Origin: Pseudomonas sp. MAG733B
Lineage (GTDB): Bacteria > Pseudomonadota > Gammaproteobacteria > Pseudomonadales > Pseudomonadaceae
Assembly (NCBI RefSeq): GCF_036884845.1
Contig: NZ_CP145732.1
Span: 5,952,001-6,016,000 of the forward strand
DNA length: 64,000 bases
Direction of reading: 5' to 3'
Part shown: positions 17,665-29,042 of the stretch, in pieces
How the letters are laid out: each line of letters opens with the position of its first letter
Numbering within the stretch: position 1 is the first letter of the stretch
Program-made: the position numbers and the translations under genes
The notes under the pieces: model-generated
The model's database searches: none
Told to the model about the DNA's origin: nothing
Seen by the model: the letters and a program-made list of their open reading frames with translations, nothing else

Positions 17665-17698
17665 AAAAACCCCGCCTGCTTTCGCAGGCGGGGTTTTT
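17665..17698 (-). terminator. Terminator of groES-groEL (works in both directions)
   Basis: AAAAACCCCGCCTGC-TTTC-GCAGGCGGGGTTTTT is a perfect stem flanked by A and T tracts, 21 bases beyond the groEL stop. Confidence 0.92.
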
Positions 17699-17718
17699 AG
17701 TACAGGGGTGAGGCTGGC

Positions 17719-19377
<1,659 letters not shown>

Positions 19378-19414
19378 TTAAATACTTTGTAGTCGCGGGA
19401 AAATGAGCGGGTAA

Positions 19415-19708
19415 TCAGCCTTCGATAACAGCGAGGATTTCGTTCTCGCTCATTACCAGCAGGTCTTCGCCGTCGATTTTCACAGTGTTGCTGCCGGAGT
19501 AAGGACCGAACACAACCTTGTCGCCAACCTTGACGGCCAGTGCGCGCACTTCACCGTTTTCCAGTACGCGGCCGGTGCCGACTGCGAGGATTTCACCGCT
19601 GTTGGCTTTTTCAGCAGCCGAACCTGGCAGGACGATACCGCCAGCGGTTTTCTTTTCTTCTTCGCTGCGACGGATGACGACGCGGTCATGCAGAGGACGA
19701 AGCTTCAT
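19415..19708 (-). CDS. groES: Co-chaperonin GroES (10 kDa)
   Basis: The protein has 97 residues: [38 protein letters not shown] with the mobile loop that docks on GroEL, and the C-terminal [22 protein letters not shown] lies upstream of the ATG. First gene of the groES-groEL operon; a heat-shock-type promoter is suggested about 143-173 bases upstream. Confidence 0.97.
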   Translation of the reverse strand: MKLRPLHDRVVIRRSEEEKKTAGGIVLPGSAAEKANSGEILAVGTGRVLENGEVRALAVKVGDKVVFGPYSGSNTVKIDGEDLLVMSENEILAVIEG

Positions 19709-19850
19709 TGTCGATCTCTCCTAATTGTGGTTTTCATCGGCCGGTGTAGTCCCGGCGGGTTTAACAAAGTCCGGCGGTGCCGGGTGCGGTTCGTCAAGCG
19801 AACCGCGGAAGTCTGTCTGGCGTGATCGCCAGAAACCTTGCGGTGACCGT

Positions 19851-19881
19851 TACATAAGGGCGCATAAGCTTATTACAAGGG
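19851..19881 (-). promoter_or_regulatory. Candidate sigma-32 promoter of groES-groEL
   Basis: On the minus strand CCCTTGTAA (19881-19873) is followed after 12 bases by CCCTTATGTA (19860-19851). This resembles the heat-shock pattern CTTGAAA-N13-CCCCATNT, though neither half is perfect. It fits the expected location before groES. Confidence 0.5.
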
Positions 19882-19919
19882 TGGGCATCGAAAAATTTTC
19901 ATGTCGATGTCCCGCAAAC

Positions 19920-19946
19920 GAACACGGCACCCGAAGGTGCCGTGTC
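19920..19946 (-). terminator. Hairpin terminator of fxsA
   Basis: ACACGGCACC-CGAA-GGTGCCGTGT forms a perfect stem 10-35 bases past the fxsA stop; on the minus strand the following bases are only moderately T-rich. Confidence 0.6.
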
Positions 19947-19955
19947 GCTGAGGTG

Positions 19956-20432
19956 TTACTTGGTATCGCGGTGTTCGAACTCGCCTTCGATCACATTGGG
20001 CTCACGACCCAAGGGTTCGCGCGGTGCAGGACCGCCACGGGCCTGGAGGTCATCGGCAAACGCCCGTTGGCGGATCGCCTGCTCTTCGGCGCGCTGGCGC
20101 ATTTTATTGGCCAGCAGCCGACGGCTGATCGGCAGCAGCATGATCAGGCCGATCACGTCGCTGATGAAGCCCGGCAGGATCAACAGACCACCGGCCAACG
20201 CCAGCATCAGGCCTTCGAGCATGGTCTGGGCCGGCAACTCGCCGCGGTTCAGGCTTTCACGGGCACGCAGCGCCGTGGCCAGGCCGGCGATGCGCAGCAC
20301 GAACACGCCGAACATCGAGCCGAGAATGATCAGCAGCAGGGCCGGGAAAAACCCGATAGCCCCTGCCACCTTGACGAATACGAACAGCTCCAACACCGGG
20401 AACAGCAGAAAGAGCAACAAAAAAGGGCGCAT
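19956..20432 (-). CDS. fxsA: FxsA family membrane protein
   Basis: The protein has 158 residues from ATG 20432 (GAGGAA 8 bases upstream; the earlier in-frame start at 20471 lacks this). MRPFLLLFLLFPVLELFVFVKVAGAIGFFPALLLIILGSMFGVFVLR is the FxsA signature, giving two N-terminal helices. A further pair is near LAGGLLILPGFISDVIGLIMLLP, with a charged cytoplasmic tail. In E. coli FxsA affects F exclusion of phage T7; its normal function is unknown. It is next to groES in pseudomonads but has its own transcript. Confidence 0.9.
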   Translation of the reverse strand: MRPFLLLFLLFPVLELFVFVKVAGAIGFFPALLLIILGSMFGVFVLRIAGLATALRARESLNRGELPAQTMLEGLMLALAGGLLILPGFISDVIGLIMLLPISRRLLANKMRQRAEEQAIRQRAFADDLQARGGPAPREPLGREPNVIEGEFEHRDTK

Positions 20433-20498
20433 CAAATGGTTCCTCAACGCAAGAATGCCTTGCCAGTTCACCTTAGATGACGTCGCCGTTTCGTGAAT

Positions 20499-21230
20499 TC
20501 AAGCGTCGGCCACTTCATTTTTCGGCCAATGTTCAGCGTGAGCCAGGAAAACCAAGGCTTCGCGAACTTGTGTCGGCGTATTACACGACCCTTGGAACGG
20601 CAGCCAGTACAGGCTTTGACCGATGCGCAGGTGCATGCCTTCGGTGTCGATACCGACCAATTGTGCTGGCGAAGTTTTCGGCAAACCCGCCAGGTCCACG
20701 TAATGGGCAATGGCCTTGGCGTGATCCGCGTTCATGTGCTCGACCATGCTGATTTCAGCCTTGCCGGCGAACGGGTTGGCCAGCGTCAGCTCGTTGACCC
20801 AGTGAATCGCACCAAAACCACCAATGTAACGGTGACGCACAGGCGTCAGTACCCAGAAATCGAAATCGTGGGCATTGTGGTAGCCCTGCGACTCCGGGAA
20901 ATAGCGGTAGTAACGCTCGGCGGCTGCTTCGATGGAAGTTTCGTCTTCGAGCTGCCGTGCTTCAGCCAGATAAGTCAGACGACCGACCGCCTGTACGTCT
21001 TCAGCGCCGCGCTCACCCACGAACAACGAGCATTTCGGGTCTTTTTGCAAATTGTGCGTGTGCTGGGCGATACGGCTGATCAGGATCAGCGGCCGGCCCT
21101 GCTCGTCCAGACAGTACGGAACTACGGAGCCGAACGGGAAACCGGGCATTGATTTGGAGTGCGTGGAGAGCACTCCACGGTATTCCTTGAGAAGCAATTC
21201 TCGTGCATGCTTAGCCGCTTCAACGCTCAA
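20499..21230 (-). CDS. HugZ-like split-barrel protein (haem-utilisation/PNPOx-like fold)
   Basis: The protein has 243 residues from a TTG start at 21230, chosen because AAGGAG stands about 8 bases upstream and no ATG fits. The N-terminal half is a flavin-reductase-like split barrel ([21 protein letters not shown]...[23 protein letters not shown]). The C-terminal part is DUF2470-like ([23 protein letters not shown]). This two-part layout is that of HugZ-type haem-degrading proteins, but many relatives are annotated only as pyridoxamine-phosphate oxidase-like. Haem binding is not demonstrated. It is divergent from the SDR gene. Confidence 0.8.
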   Translation of the reverse strand: MSVEAAKHARELLLKEYRGVLSTHSKSMPGFPFGSVVPYCLDEQGRPLILISRIAQHTHNLQKDPKCSLFVGERGAEDVQAVGRLTYLAEARQLEDETSIEAAAERYYRYFPESQGYHNAHDFDFWVLTPVRHRYIGGFGAIHWVNELTLANPFAGKAEISMVEHMNADHAKAIAHYVDLAGLPKTSPAQLVGIDTEGMHLRIGQSLYWLPFQGSCNTPTQVREALVFLAHAEHWPKNEVADA

Positions 21231-21392
21231 TTTATGACTCCTTATATAGAATCCGTCAGAAAAACGGACGGGCTGCTGGTGGAAAGTCCCAGCACGCCAT
21301 CGGGGCAGTTCTCATGTGCAGCCAGGCCACGTCAGGTGCAGATCGAGAGGCTCTCTAAGGAAACCACTCAGACCTGCTACCGGGGCATGCGA

Positions 21393-22151
21393 ATGCAACT
21401 CACTGACAAAGTAATCATTATCACTGGCGGTTGCCAGGGTTTAGGCCGCTCGATGGCCGAGTATTTCGCGGGCAAAGGCGCGAAGCTGGCCCTGGTCGAC
21501 CTGAACCAGGAAAAACTCGACGACGCGGTGGCCGCCTGCAAGGCCAAAGGTGTCGATGCTCGCGCTTATCTGTGCAACGTCGCCAATGAAGAGCAAGTAA
21601 CGCATATGGTCGCCCAGGTTGCAGAAGACTTCGGCGCGATCCACGGCCTGATCAACAACGCCGGGATCTTGCGTGACGGTCTGCTGCTCAAGGTCAAGGA
21701 CGGCGAAATGACCAAGATGAGCCTGGCACAGTGGCAGGCGGTGATCGACGTCAACCTGACCGGCGTGTTCCTGTGCACCCGTGAAGTCGCGGCGAAAATG
21801 GTCGAGCTGAACAACAGCGGCGCGATCATCAATATCTCGTCGATTTCCCGCGCTGGCAACGTCGGTCAGACCAACTACTCCGCCGCCAAGGCCGGTGTCG
21901 CAGCCGCGACCGTGACCTGGGCCAAGGAACTGGCGCGCTACGGCATTCGCGTGGCAGGCATTGCACCGGGCTTCATCGAAACCGAAATGACCCTGGGCAT
22001 GAAGCCTGAAGCGCTCGAGAAGATGACTGCCGGGATTCCGCTCAAGCGTATGGGCAAGCCTGACGAGATCGCCCATTCGGCGGCGTACATCTTCGAGAAC
22101 GACTATTACACCGGTCGGATTCTGGAGATGGATGGCGGGTTGCGGATCTAA
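21393..22151 (+). CDS. Short-chain dehydrogenase/reductase
   Basis: The protein has 252 residues from ATG 21393 (GGGG 7 bases upstream; ATG 21387 is an alternative). It is a classical SDR: the NAD(P)-binding motif [17 protein letters not shown] (about 11-27), NNAGILRDG with the NNAG motif, the catalytic Ser in [14 protein letters not shown], and YSAAKAG with the Tyr-Lys pair. Asp in ALVDLN, at the end of beta-2, suggests NAD(H) preference. Similar proteins are annotated as 3-oxoacyl-ACP reductase-like, and the actual substrate is unknown. The C-terminus MDGGLRI is typical. Confidence 0.88.
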   Translation: MQLTDKVIIITGGCQGLGRSMAEYFAGKGAKLALVDLNQEKLDDAVAACKAKGVDARAYLCNVANEEQVTHMVAQVAEDFGAIHGLINNAGILRDGLLLKVKDGEMTKMSLAQWQAVIDVNLTGVFLCTREVAAKMVELNNSGAIINISSISRAGNVGQTNYSAAKAGVAAATVTWAKELARYGIRVAGIAPGFIETEMTLGMKPEALEKMTAGIPLKRMGKPDEIAHSAAYIFENDYYTGRILEMDGGLRI

Positions 22152-22166
22152 GCCCAACCCAAAACC

Positions 22167-22260
22167 AATGTGGGAGCGGGCTTGCTCGCGAAGGCGATAG
22201 ATCAGTCAACTTATTGGTTGAATGACACACCGCTTTCGCGAGCAAGCCCGCTCCCACATT
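22167..22260. repeat. REPIN (inverted REP pair, family A variant)
   Basis: AATGTGGGAGCGGGCTTGCT on the left and its exact inverted copy on the right (ending CCCGCTCCCACATT), located between the convergent SDR and mrp genes. Confidence 0.92.
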
Positions 22261-22284
22261 GGGTCAGCGCTTATCTGGCGAATA

Positions 22285-23379
22285 TCAATCGTCGCTGACG
22301 CTGATATTCGGCATCGCCGGCGTCAACGCTTCCTGCAACACAATTCGCGCGCCAACGTGGCGAGCCAGCTCCTGATATACCAGCGCTATCGGGCTGTCCG
22401 GCTCAGCGATCACCGTTGGCTTGCCGCCATCGGCCTGCTCGCGGATGGCCATAGCCAGCGGCAACGAGGCCAGCAGTTCGACGCCGTACTGATTAGCCAG
22501 TTTCACGCCGCCGCCCTCACCGAACAGATGCTCGGCATGTCCGCAGTTCGAGCAGATGTGCACGGCCATGTTTTCCACCACGCCCAGTACGGGAATGTTG
22601 ACCTTGCGGAACATTTCCACGCCTTTGCGCGCGTCGAGCAACGCCAGGTCTTGTGGTGTGGTGACGATCACGGCGCCGGCTACCGGGACCTTCTGCGCCA
22701 GGGTCAGCTGGATATCGCCAGTGCCTGGCGGCATGTCGATGACCAGATAATCCAGGTCGCCCCAAGCGGTTTGGGTCACCAGTTGCAGCAAGGCGCCGGA
22801 AACCATGGGCCCGCGCCAGACCATCGGTGTGTTGTCGTCGGTCAGGAAGGCCATGGACATCACTTCGACGCCATGGGATTTGAGCGGCACAAACCACTTC
22901 TGGTCCTTTATTTCAGGACGAGTGCGCTCCGGGATGCCGAACATGATGCCCTGGCTCGGACCGTAGATGTCCGCATCGAGAATACCGACCTTGGCGCCTT
23001 CGCGGGCCAGGGCCAATGCCAGGTTGGCAGCGGTGGTGGATTTACCCACGCCACCCTTGCCGGAAGCCACGGCCACTACGTTCTTGACGTTGGCCAGGCC
23101 AGGAATCTGCGCCTGGGCCTTGTGCGCGGCAATGACGCTGGTGATGTCGACGCGGGCCGACGTTACGCCGTCGAGGCCTTCGATAGCCATTTGCAGCATC
23201 TGCGCCCAGCCGCTCTTGAACAGACCGGCGGCGTAACCCAATTCGAGCTGGACGCTGACGCGGTCGCCCTGAACTTCAATGTTGCGCACGCACCCGGCGC
23301 TGACCGGGTCCTGGTTCAGGTAAGGGTCGGTGTATTGGCGAAGGACGGCTTCCACCGCTGCGCGATTGACGGCGCTCAT
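22285..23379 (-). CDS. apbC: Iron-sulfur cluster carrier ATPase Mrp/ApbC
   Basis: The protein has 364 residues from ATG 23379 (CGGAG upstream); an earlier in-frame ATG lacks a ribosome site. An N-terminal MIP18/DUF59-like domain (about 5-85) precedes the P-loop NTPase with the deviant Walker A ASGKGGVGKSTTAANLA (about 104-120). IDMPPGTGDIQLTLAQ is the Walker B/DPPGTGD region, and the cluster-bridging CXXC occurs in VHICSNCGH. It holds and transfers [4Fe-4S] clusters to apo-proteins in the cytoplasm. It is divergent from metG, a neighbourhood conserved in gamma-proteobacteria. Confidence 0.93.
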   Translation of the reverse strand: MSAVNRAAVEAVLRQYTDPYLNQDPVSAGCVRNIEVQGDRVSVQLELGYAAGLFKSGWAQMLQMAIEGLDGVTSARVDITSVIAAHKAQAQIPGLANVKNVVAVASGKGGVGKSTTAANLALALAREGAKVGILDADIYGPSQGIMFGIPERTRPEIKDQKWFVPLKSHGVEVMSMAFLTDDNTPMVWRGPMVSGALLQLVTQTAWGDLDYLVIDMPPGTGDIQLTLAQKVPVAGAVIVTTPQDLALLDARKGVEMFRKVNIPVLGVVENMAVHICSNCGHAEHLFGEGGGVKLANQYGVELLASLPLAMAIREQADGGKPTVIAEPDSPIALVYQELARHVGARIVLQEALTPAMPNISVSDD

Positions 23380-23479
23380 GGGCAACTCCGAAAACAGGAC
23401 TTGGAAAAGATGACGGGTATCGTACCTGTTCCGGGTCCGAGGCGGCATGCTTGTAGATCATTTGTTGCCAACGCATAAC

Positions 23480-23603
23480 CGTGGCGAGGGAGCTTGCTCC
23501 CGCTGGGTGGTGAAGCCGCCCCAATTTCGACTACCCGGTTCGGCAGACAGATCGCGTTACGACTGCTGCGCAGCCGAACGGGAGCAAGCTCCCTCGCCAC
23601 AAT
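23480..23603. repeat. REPIN (inverted REP pair, family B)
   Basis: GTGGCGAGGGAGCTTGCTCC on the left and GGAGCAAGCTCCCTCGCCAC on the right are exact inverted copies, with about 80 bases between. It lies in the 323-base gap between mrp and metG, which otherwise holds only the two promoter regions. Confidence 0.92.
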
Positions 23604-23702
23604 TATTGCGATCGCCGCATCCGGAAACAGGCTCACAGGGTGAAAAATATGCGCTGGCGCTTTATAGTGGCCGACCTCCGTTTCATCAAGTAGCCGAGCC
23701 CC

Positions 23703-25754
23703 ATGTCCGAGCCACGCAAGATCCTCGTCACCAGCGCCCTGCCCTACGCCAATGGTTCGATTCACCTTGGCCATATGCTGGAATACATCCAGACCGATAT
23801 GTGGGTGCGCTTCCAGAAGCACCGCGGCAACCAATGCATTTATGTCTGCGCCGACGACGCCCACGGTTCGGCGATCATGCTGCGCGCGGAAAAAGAAGGC
23901 ATCACCCCGGAACAACTGATCGCCAACGTCCAGGCTGAACACAGCGCCGACTTTGCCGAGTTCCTGGTGGACTTCGACAACTTCCACTCCACTCACGCCG
24001 AAGAAAACCGTGAGCTGTCGAGCCAGATCTACCTGAAGCTGCGCGACGCCGGGCACATCGCCACGCGTTCGATCACGCAGTATTTCGACCCGGAAAAGAA
24101 AATGTTCCTGGCCGACCGCTTCATCAAGGGCACCTGCCCGAAATGTGGCACCGAAGACCAGTACGGCGACAACTGCGAAAAATGCGGCGCGACCTACGCG
24201 CCAACCGATCTGAAAGATCCGAAGTCGGCGATCTCCGGCGCCACGCCGGTGCTCAAGGATTCCCAGCACTTCTTCTTCAAGTTGCCGGACTTCCAGGAAA
24301 TGCTGCAAACCTGGACCCGCAGCGGCACCCTGCAAGACGCCGTGGCCAACAAGATCGCCGAGTGGCTGGACGCCGGCCTGCAACAGTGGGACATCTCCCG
24401 CGATGCGCCGTACTTCGGTTTCGAAATCCCTGACGAGCCGGGCAAGTACTTCTATGTGTGGCTGGATGCGCCGATCGGCTACATGGCCAGCTTCAAGAAC
24501 CTCTGCGATCGCACGCCGGAGCTGGATTTCGACGCGTTCTGGAATAAAGATTCCACCGCAGAGCTGTACCATTTCATCGGCAAGGACATCGTCAACTTCC
24601 ACGCCTTGTTCTGGCCAGCCATGCTCGAAGGCGCGGGCTACCGCAAGCCGACCGGCATCAACGTGCACGGCTACCTGACTGTCAACGGTCAGAAAATGTC
24701 CAAGTCCCGCGGCACGTTCATCAAGGCCCGGACCTACCTGGATCACCTGTCGCCGGAATACCTGCGTTATTACTACGCAGCCAAGCTGGGTCGTGGCGTC
24801 GATGACCTCGACCTGAACCTCGAAGACTTCGTGCAGAAGGTCAACTCTGACCTGGTGGGCAAAGTCGTCAACATCGCCAGCCGTTGCGCCGGGTTCATCA
24901 ACAAAGGCAACGCCGGCGTGATGGTCGACACCAACGCCGCGCCGGAACTGACCGACGCATTCCTGGCCGCCGCGCCGAGCATCGCCGACGCCTATGAAGC
25001 CCGCGACTTTGCTCGCGCCATGCGCGAGATCATGGGCCTTGCCGACCGCGCCAACGCCTGGATCGCCGACAAGGCACCGTGGTCGCTGAACAAACAGGAA
25101 GGCAAGCAGGATGAAGTCCAGGCCATCTGCGCCACGGGCGTCAACCTGTTCCGTCAGCTGGTGATCTTCCTCAAGCCTGTGCTGCCGCTGCTGGCCGCCG
25201 ATGCCGAGGCATTCCTCAACGTCGCGCCACTGACCTGGAACGACCACGCGACCTTGCTCAGCAATCATCAGCTGAACGAGTTCAAGCCGTTGATGACCCG
25301 AATCGACCCGGTCAAGGTGCAAGCCATGACCGACGCTTCGAAAGAAGACCTGACCGCCAGCCAGACCGACACCGGTGCAGCCGCGCCTGCGGGCAATGGC
25401 GAACTGGCCAAGGACCCGCTGTCGCCGGAAATCGAGTTCGACACTTTCGCGGCAGTCGATTTGCGCGTCGCACTGATCGTCAAGGCTGAGCACGTGGAAG
25501 GCGCGGACAAGCTGTTGCGTCTGACCCTCGACATCGGCGACGAGACGCGCAACGTGTTCTCCGGCATCAAGAGTGCTTACCCGGACCCGTCCAAGCTCGA
25601 TGGTCGCCTGACCATGATGATCGCCAACCTCAAGCCACGGAAAATGAAGTTCGGCATCTCCGAAGGCATGGTGATGGCGGCCGGTCCTGGCGGTGAAGAA
25701 ATCTACCTGTTGAGCCCTGACAGCGGCGCCAAGCCTGGTCAGCGCATCAAGTAA
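23703..25754 (+). CDS. metG: Methionyl-tRNA synthetase
   Basis: The protein has 683 residues. It is a class I synthetase: the HIGH motif appears as HLGHM in [12 protein letters not shown] (about 20-24), and the KMSKS loop as [11 protein letters not shown] (about 330). The zinc knuckle has [18 protein letters not shown], of the four-Cys long type. The C-terminal extension carries the dimerising tRNA-binding OB fold ([30 protein letters not shown]..., about 575-683). It charges tRNA-Met and initiator tRNA. ATG 23703 follows the weak site AGCCGAGCCCC. Confidence 0.97.
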   Translation: MSEPRKILVTSALPYANGSIHLGHMLEYIQTDMWVRFQKHRGNQCIYVCADDAHGSAIMLRAEKEGITPEQLIANVQAEHSADFAEFLVDFDNFHSTHAEENRELSSQIYLKLRDAGHIATRSITQYFDPEKKMFLADRFIKGTCPKCGTEDQYGDNCEKCGATYAPTDLKDPKSAISGATPVLKDSQHFFFKLPDFQEMLQTWTRSGTLQDAVANKIAEWLDAGLQQWDISRDAPYFGFEIPDEPGKYFYVWLDAPIGYMASFKNLCDRTPELDFDAFWNKDSTAELYHFIGKDIVNFHALFWPAMLEGAGYRKPTGINVHGYLTVNGQKMSKSRGTFIKARTYLDHLSPEYLRYYYAAKLGRGVDDLDLNLEDFVQKVNSDLVGKVVNIASRCAGFINKGNAGVMVDTNAAPELTDAFLAAAPSIADAYEARDFARAMREIMGLADRANAWIADKAPWSLNKQEGKQDEVQAICATGVNLFRQLVIFLKPVLPLLAADAEAFLNVAPLTWNDHATLLSNHQLNEFKPLMTRIDPVKVQAMTDASKEDLTASQTDTGAAAPAGNGELAKDPLSPEIEFDTFAAVDLRVALIVKAEHVEGADKLLRLTLDIGDETRNVFSGIKSAYPDPSKLDGRLTMMIANLKPRKMKFGISEGMVMAAGPGGEEIYLLSPDSGAKPGQRIK

Positions 25755-25771
25755 GTTTCTGCGGTAAACCG

Positions 25772-25806
25772 ATCCCACAGTCGTGCCTGGCGCGACTGTG
25801 GGATTT
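25772..25806 (+). terminator. Terminator after metG
   Basis: ATCCCACAGTCG-TGCCTGG-CGACTGTGGGAT is followed by TTT; the stem is strong and the T tract short. Confidence 0.75.
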
Positions 25807-25878
25807 TCATGTCTGGCCCATACTATCTATCAGGTCTGGCTTCTTTCAGGAGTTATCCAGCATCGGATATGGACGATC

Positions 25879-26448
25879 ATGACCGAAGCACTGCTTACGC
25901 TCATCAGCACAGCCTTGATCAACAACCTCGTGTTGCACTGGCCACTGGGCGTCGATCCGCTGTTGGCCAGCGAGCGGCGGCAGGTCCATGCGCTGGGTAT
26001 CGCGACCACGTGTTTGATGCTGATCACCGGCATGATCGGCTACGCGCTCTATCACTGGCTGCTGATGCCACTGGATCTGACAGCCCTGCGTCTGTTCGTG
26101 TTTCTACCGCTAAGCGTTTTGCTGATCGGCCCACTACTGAAGGTGCTTTCAAAGGCCTTTTCGAAGTTGTCGTTCGAAGGCCTTTGGCCGCTGCTGTTGG
26201 GCAACGCGGGCGTGCTTGGGGTGGCGTTGCTCAACGTCCAGGATGACCGTGGTTTGTTTCACGCCGCAGCCCTCAACCTCGGTGCCGGGCTGGGTTTCTG
26301 GCTGGTACTGAGCCTGTTCAATGACCTGCGCCAGCGCACACTTGATAATGATGTTCCCCTGCCCTTTCGTGGCTTGCCGATCGATCTGATCGGCGCCGGA
26401 TTGATCGCAGTGGCCTTTCTCGGATTCAGCGGACTGATCAAAACATGA
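25879..26448 (+). CDS. rnfA: RnfA-like membrane subunit lacking both Fe-S cysteines
   Basis: The protein has 189 residues from ATG 25879. It aligns without gaps to the start of E. coli RsxA (as recalled): [25 protein letters not shown], and later [13 protein letters not shown] and [32 protein letters not shown]. About six membrane helices. In canonical RnfA a Cys follows LGL near position 26 and a second lies in TNCAVLG; here these are Asp26 and Ala110, so it cannot contribute its usual ligands to the membrane [2Fe-2S] cluster. First gene of rnfABDGE-nth; it overlaps rnfB by 4 bases. Confidence 0.85.
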   Translation: MTEALLTLISTALINNLVLHWPLGVDPLLASERRQVHALGIATTCLMLITGMIGYALYHWLLMPLDLTALRLFVFLPLSVLLIGPLLKVLSKAFSKLSFEGLWPLLLGNAGVLGVALLNVQDDRGLFHAAALNLGAGLGFWLVLSLFNDLRQRTLDNDVPLPFRGLPIDLIGAGLIAVAFLGFSGLIKT

Positions 26449-27461
26449 GTCTGATTCAACGCATCGACGCGCTCTTGCCGCAGACCCAATGCGGCAAGTG
26501 CGGCCATCCCGGATGCAAGCCCTACGCCGAAGGCATCGCCAGCGGCGAGCCGATCAACAAGTGCCCACCGGGTGGCAACGAAACCATCAACGCCCTGGCC
26601 GAACTGCTGAACGTGCCGGTGCTGGAACTGGATGTCGGCCGGGGTTCGGCTCCGGCGCAAATTGCCTACATCCGCGAGGCCGAATGCATCGGCTGCACCA
26701 AATGCATTCAGGCCTGCCCGGTAGACGCCATCGTGGGTGCGGCCAAGTTGATGCACACGGTGATCATCGACGAGTGCACCGGTTGTGACCTCTGCGTAGC
26801 GCCGTGCCCGGTGGACTGCATCGAGATGCATCCGCTGCCAACGGCCACGGTGCTGCCGATTGTCGGTGGCCTGGCGTTCAGTCTTGAAGAGCAACGCGCC
26901 CGCGCCGCCAAACGCAATCACGCGCGGGACCGTTTCGAGCAACGCAACGCCCGTTTGCGGCGCGAGGAACAACAAAAAGCCGCCGAGCGCGAGGCCCGTG
27001 CACAACGAGCCGCCCAACCGAGCGAAGTGAAGCTCGACCCGGTGCAGGCCGCCCTTGAGCGCGTCCGCGCACAGAAGGTCGCCAATGCCGATGCGGCGTT
27101 GAAAAAAGCCAAGATCGATGTGGCCATGAGCCGCGCGCAACTGACCAAGTCGCTCAAGGCGTTCGGTCATCCGCCGACCTTCGAACAGCAGTCGCAGTTG
27201 ATTGTCCTGCAACAACAGTTTGAAGGCGCTGAACAAACCCTGGCGCAGCTGGAAAGCACCACGCCACCAGCACCGGCGCCCGTTTCTGCGCCAGCGCCAG
27301 CGAAGGATGTCGAGCTGAAACGGGCGAAGATCCAATTGGCCATGCGCCGCGCCGAGCTGAAGAAAGCCCAAACCAGCGAAGCACCGGCCGAGCAGATCGA
27401 AGCCCTGGAGCAGGCACTGCGCGAAGCCGAACGGCAGGTGGACGCCCATGCCACCCCTTGA
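26445..27461 (+). CDS. rnfB: RnfB-like ferredoxin subunit, no membrane anchor, long helical C-terminus
   Basis: The protein has 338 residues. It begins [19 protein letters not shown], directly at the Fe-S domain, so the N-terminal membrane helix of classical RnfB is absent. The first cluster motif has Cys16, Cys19, Cys24 and Cys40 (CGKCGHPGC...KCPPGG). Two [4Fe-4S] ferredoxin motifs follow (Cys81/84/87/91 and Cys111/114/117/121). Residues about 145-338 form a long charged Ala/Glu/Arg/Lys-rich region predicted to be mostly coiled coil, with a Pro/Ala hinge near 278-290. This tail resembles the repeat-rich tails usual on RnfC. An anchorless RnfB is also known in beta-proteobacteria. It overlaps rnfA by 4 and rnfD by 14 bases. 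Confidence 0.87.
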   Translation: MSLIQRIDALLPQTQCGKCGHPGCKPYAEGIASGEPINKCPPGGNETINALAELLNVPVLELDVGRGSAPAQIAYIREAECIGCTKCIQACPVDAIVGAAKLMHTVIIDECTGCDLCVAPCPVDCIEMHPLPTATVLPIVGGLAFSLEEQRARAAKRNHARDRFEQRNARLRREEQQKAAEREARAQRAAQPSEVKLDPVQAALERVRAQKVANADAALKKAKIDVAMSRAQLTKSLKAFGHPPTFEQQSQLIVLQQQFEGAEQTLAQLESTTPPAPAPVSAPAPAKDVELKRAKIQLAMRRAELKKAQTSEAPAEQIEALEQALREAERQVDAHATP

Positions 27462-28434
27462 ATCGGTCGACGAGCGTCTGCAGCAGGCCATGAAGCTGGT
27501 TCTGCTGGCGACGCTGCCAGGCACGCTGGCGTTGTTCTGGTTTTACGGTTGGGGCGTGCTGATCAACCTGATCCTGGCAGGCATCGGCGCGCTGGCCGCT
27601 GAAGCGGCGGTGCTGCGATTGCGCAAGCGCGCGCTCAAGCCAACCTTGATCGACGGCAGCGCTCTCGTCAGCGCCACACTGCTGGCATTGGCCTTGCCGC
27701 CTTACTGCCCGTGGTGGCTGACAGTCAGTGCCGCTGCCTCGGCCATGCTTTTCGGTAAGCATCTGTATGGCGGCGTCGGCAGTAATCCGTTCAATCCGGC
27801 GATGCTCGGTTTTGCCTTGGTGATGGTGGCGTTTCCGCAACAAATGACCCACTGGCCAGCGTCCCATGGCATGGATCTGTCGGGCGGTATCCAACAAGTA
27901 TTCGGTTTCGGCGAAAACCCGGACGCCTGGGTCCGGGCCACCGCACTAGACAGTCTTCGAATCAACAAAAGCCTGACCATGGATGAACTGTTCGCGGCGA
28001 ATCCGGCGTTTGGGCGCTTCGGCGGCCACGGCGTGGAATGGGTGAATCTGGCCTTTCTCGCGGGTGGTGCATTTCTGCTGCAACGACGCGTGTTCAGCTG
28101 GCATGCGCCGGTCGGCATGCTTGCCAGCCTGTTCATCATCAGTCTGTTGTGCTGGAACGGATCGGGCTCCGATTCCCATGGCTCACCGTTGTTTCATTTG
28201 CTCACCGGCGCCAGCATGCTCGGTGCGTTCTTTATCGTTACGGAACCGGTATCGGGCGCCAAAAGCCCGAGTGCGCGCCTGCTGTATGGCATTGGCGTCG
28301 GGCTGCTGACCTATCTGATTCGTACGTGGGGCGGCTATCCGGACGGCGTGGCTTTTGCCGTGCTGTTGATGAACCTCTGTGTGCCGGCGCTGGAGCGATT
28401 CGTCGCGGCCAGACAGGAGCGGACTACGCCATGA
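27448..28434 (+). CDS. rnfD: RnfD-like flavinylated membrane subunit
   Basis: The protein has 328 residues with about nine or ten membrane helices. Family landmarks are [56 protein letters not shown] and [18 protein letters not shown]. The covalent-FMN motif DxxSxAT is present as DAWVRAT, with Thr165 as the predicted attachment residue and Val replacing the Ser. In Rnf, RnfD passes electrons through the membrane between RnfG and the cluster subunits. It directly follows rnfB with overlapping codons, leaving no room for rnfC, which sits at this place in P. aeruginosa as I remember it. Confidence 0.86.
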   Translation: MPPLESVDERLQQAMKLVLLATLPGTLALFWFYGWGVLINLILAGIGALAAEAAVLRLRKRALKPTLIDGSALVSATLLALALPPYCPWWLTVSAAASAMLFGKHLYGGVGSNPFNPAMLGFALVMVAFPQQMTHWPASHGMDLSGGIQQVFGFGENPDAWVRATALDSLRINKSLTMDELFAANPAFGRFGGHGVEWVNLAFLAGGAFLLQRRVFSWHAPVGMLASLFIISLLCWNGSGSDSHGSPLFHLLTGASMLGAFFIVTEPVSGAKSPSARLLYGIGVGLLTYLIRTWGGYPDGVAFAVLLMNLCVPALERFVAARQERTTP

Positions 28435-29042
28435 GCCGAGCGTCGAGCGTTGTCATCCTGGCGCTACTGGCTACCTTCGGGATTGGCCTGAGCTATCTGG
28501 CGCAGCACAACAGCACACCACGGATCGCGGCTGAGCAGCGCCTGATCGACAGTCGCAACCTGCTGGACCTGCTGCCGCCCGACAGCTACGACAATAAGCC
28601 GCTGGAGCAACCGCTCACACTCGAAAACACCGCACTGGGCAACAGCACGCTGCTGGCGGGCTACCGGGCGACCAAGGCCAACCAGGCTTACGCCGTGTTG
28701 TTGCGTAGCCAGACCGTGGGCTATGCAGGCACTATCGACTTGCTGATCGCCATCGACCTCAATGGCAGGCTGATGGGCGTCAAAACCCTCAAGCAAACCG
28801 AAACCCCGGGACTCGGCGCGCGAATTGCCGACTGGCCCAACGCCTGGCTTCAAACGCTTTCCGGTAAGTCCAGAACTGATCCTGACGACAAAGGTTGGGC
28901 CTTGAAAAAGGATCAAGGACAGTTCGATCAGATTGCCGGGGCGACCATCACTTCAAGAGCAGTGATCAACGCCACCCACGATGCACTGCGCTATTTCGAT
29001 GATCATCGGCAACAACTGCTCGGGAGCGCTCCCCATGAGTAA
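28431..29042 (+). CDS. rnfG: RnfG-like periplasmic flavoprotein subunit
   Basis: The protein has 203 residues from ATG 28431, overlapping the rnfD stop (ATGA). One N-terminal helix (about 5-23) anchors a periplasmic FMN-binding domain: GYAGTIDLLIAIDLNGRLMGVKTLKQTETPGLGARI, then the flavinylation motif DQIAGATIT (166-174), with Thr172 the predicted FMN-bearing residue. The Ala in place of Ser/Thr before GAT is also seen in relatives. It would need an ApbE flavin transferase, which is not encoded in this window. Confidence 0.86.
   Translation: MSRASSVVILALLATFGIGLSYLAQHNSTPRIAAEQRLIDSRNLLDLLPPDSYDNKPLEQPLTLENTALGNSTLLAGYRATKANQAYAVLLRSQTVGYAGTIDLLIAIDLNGRLMGVKTLKQTETPGLGARIADWPNAWLQTLSGKSRTDPDDKGWALKKDQGQFDQIAGATITSRAVINATHDALRYFDDHRQQLLGSAPHE

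Noticed and set aside
19709..19955. Possible extra gene between groES and fxsA
   Set aside because: Only a promoter-like element and a terminator hairpin are visible; no coding pattern.
23376..25778. 800-codon open frame on the minus strand opposite metG
   Set aside because: Antisense shadow of metG; composition (Val/Gln/Gly/His-rich) is typical of reversed high-GC genes.
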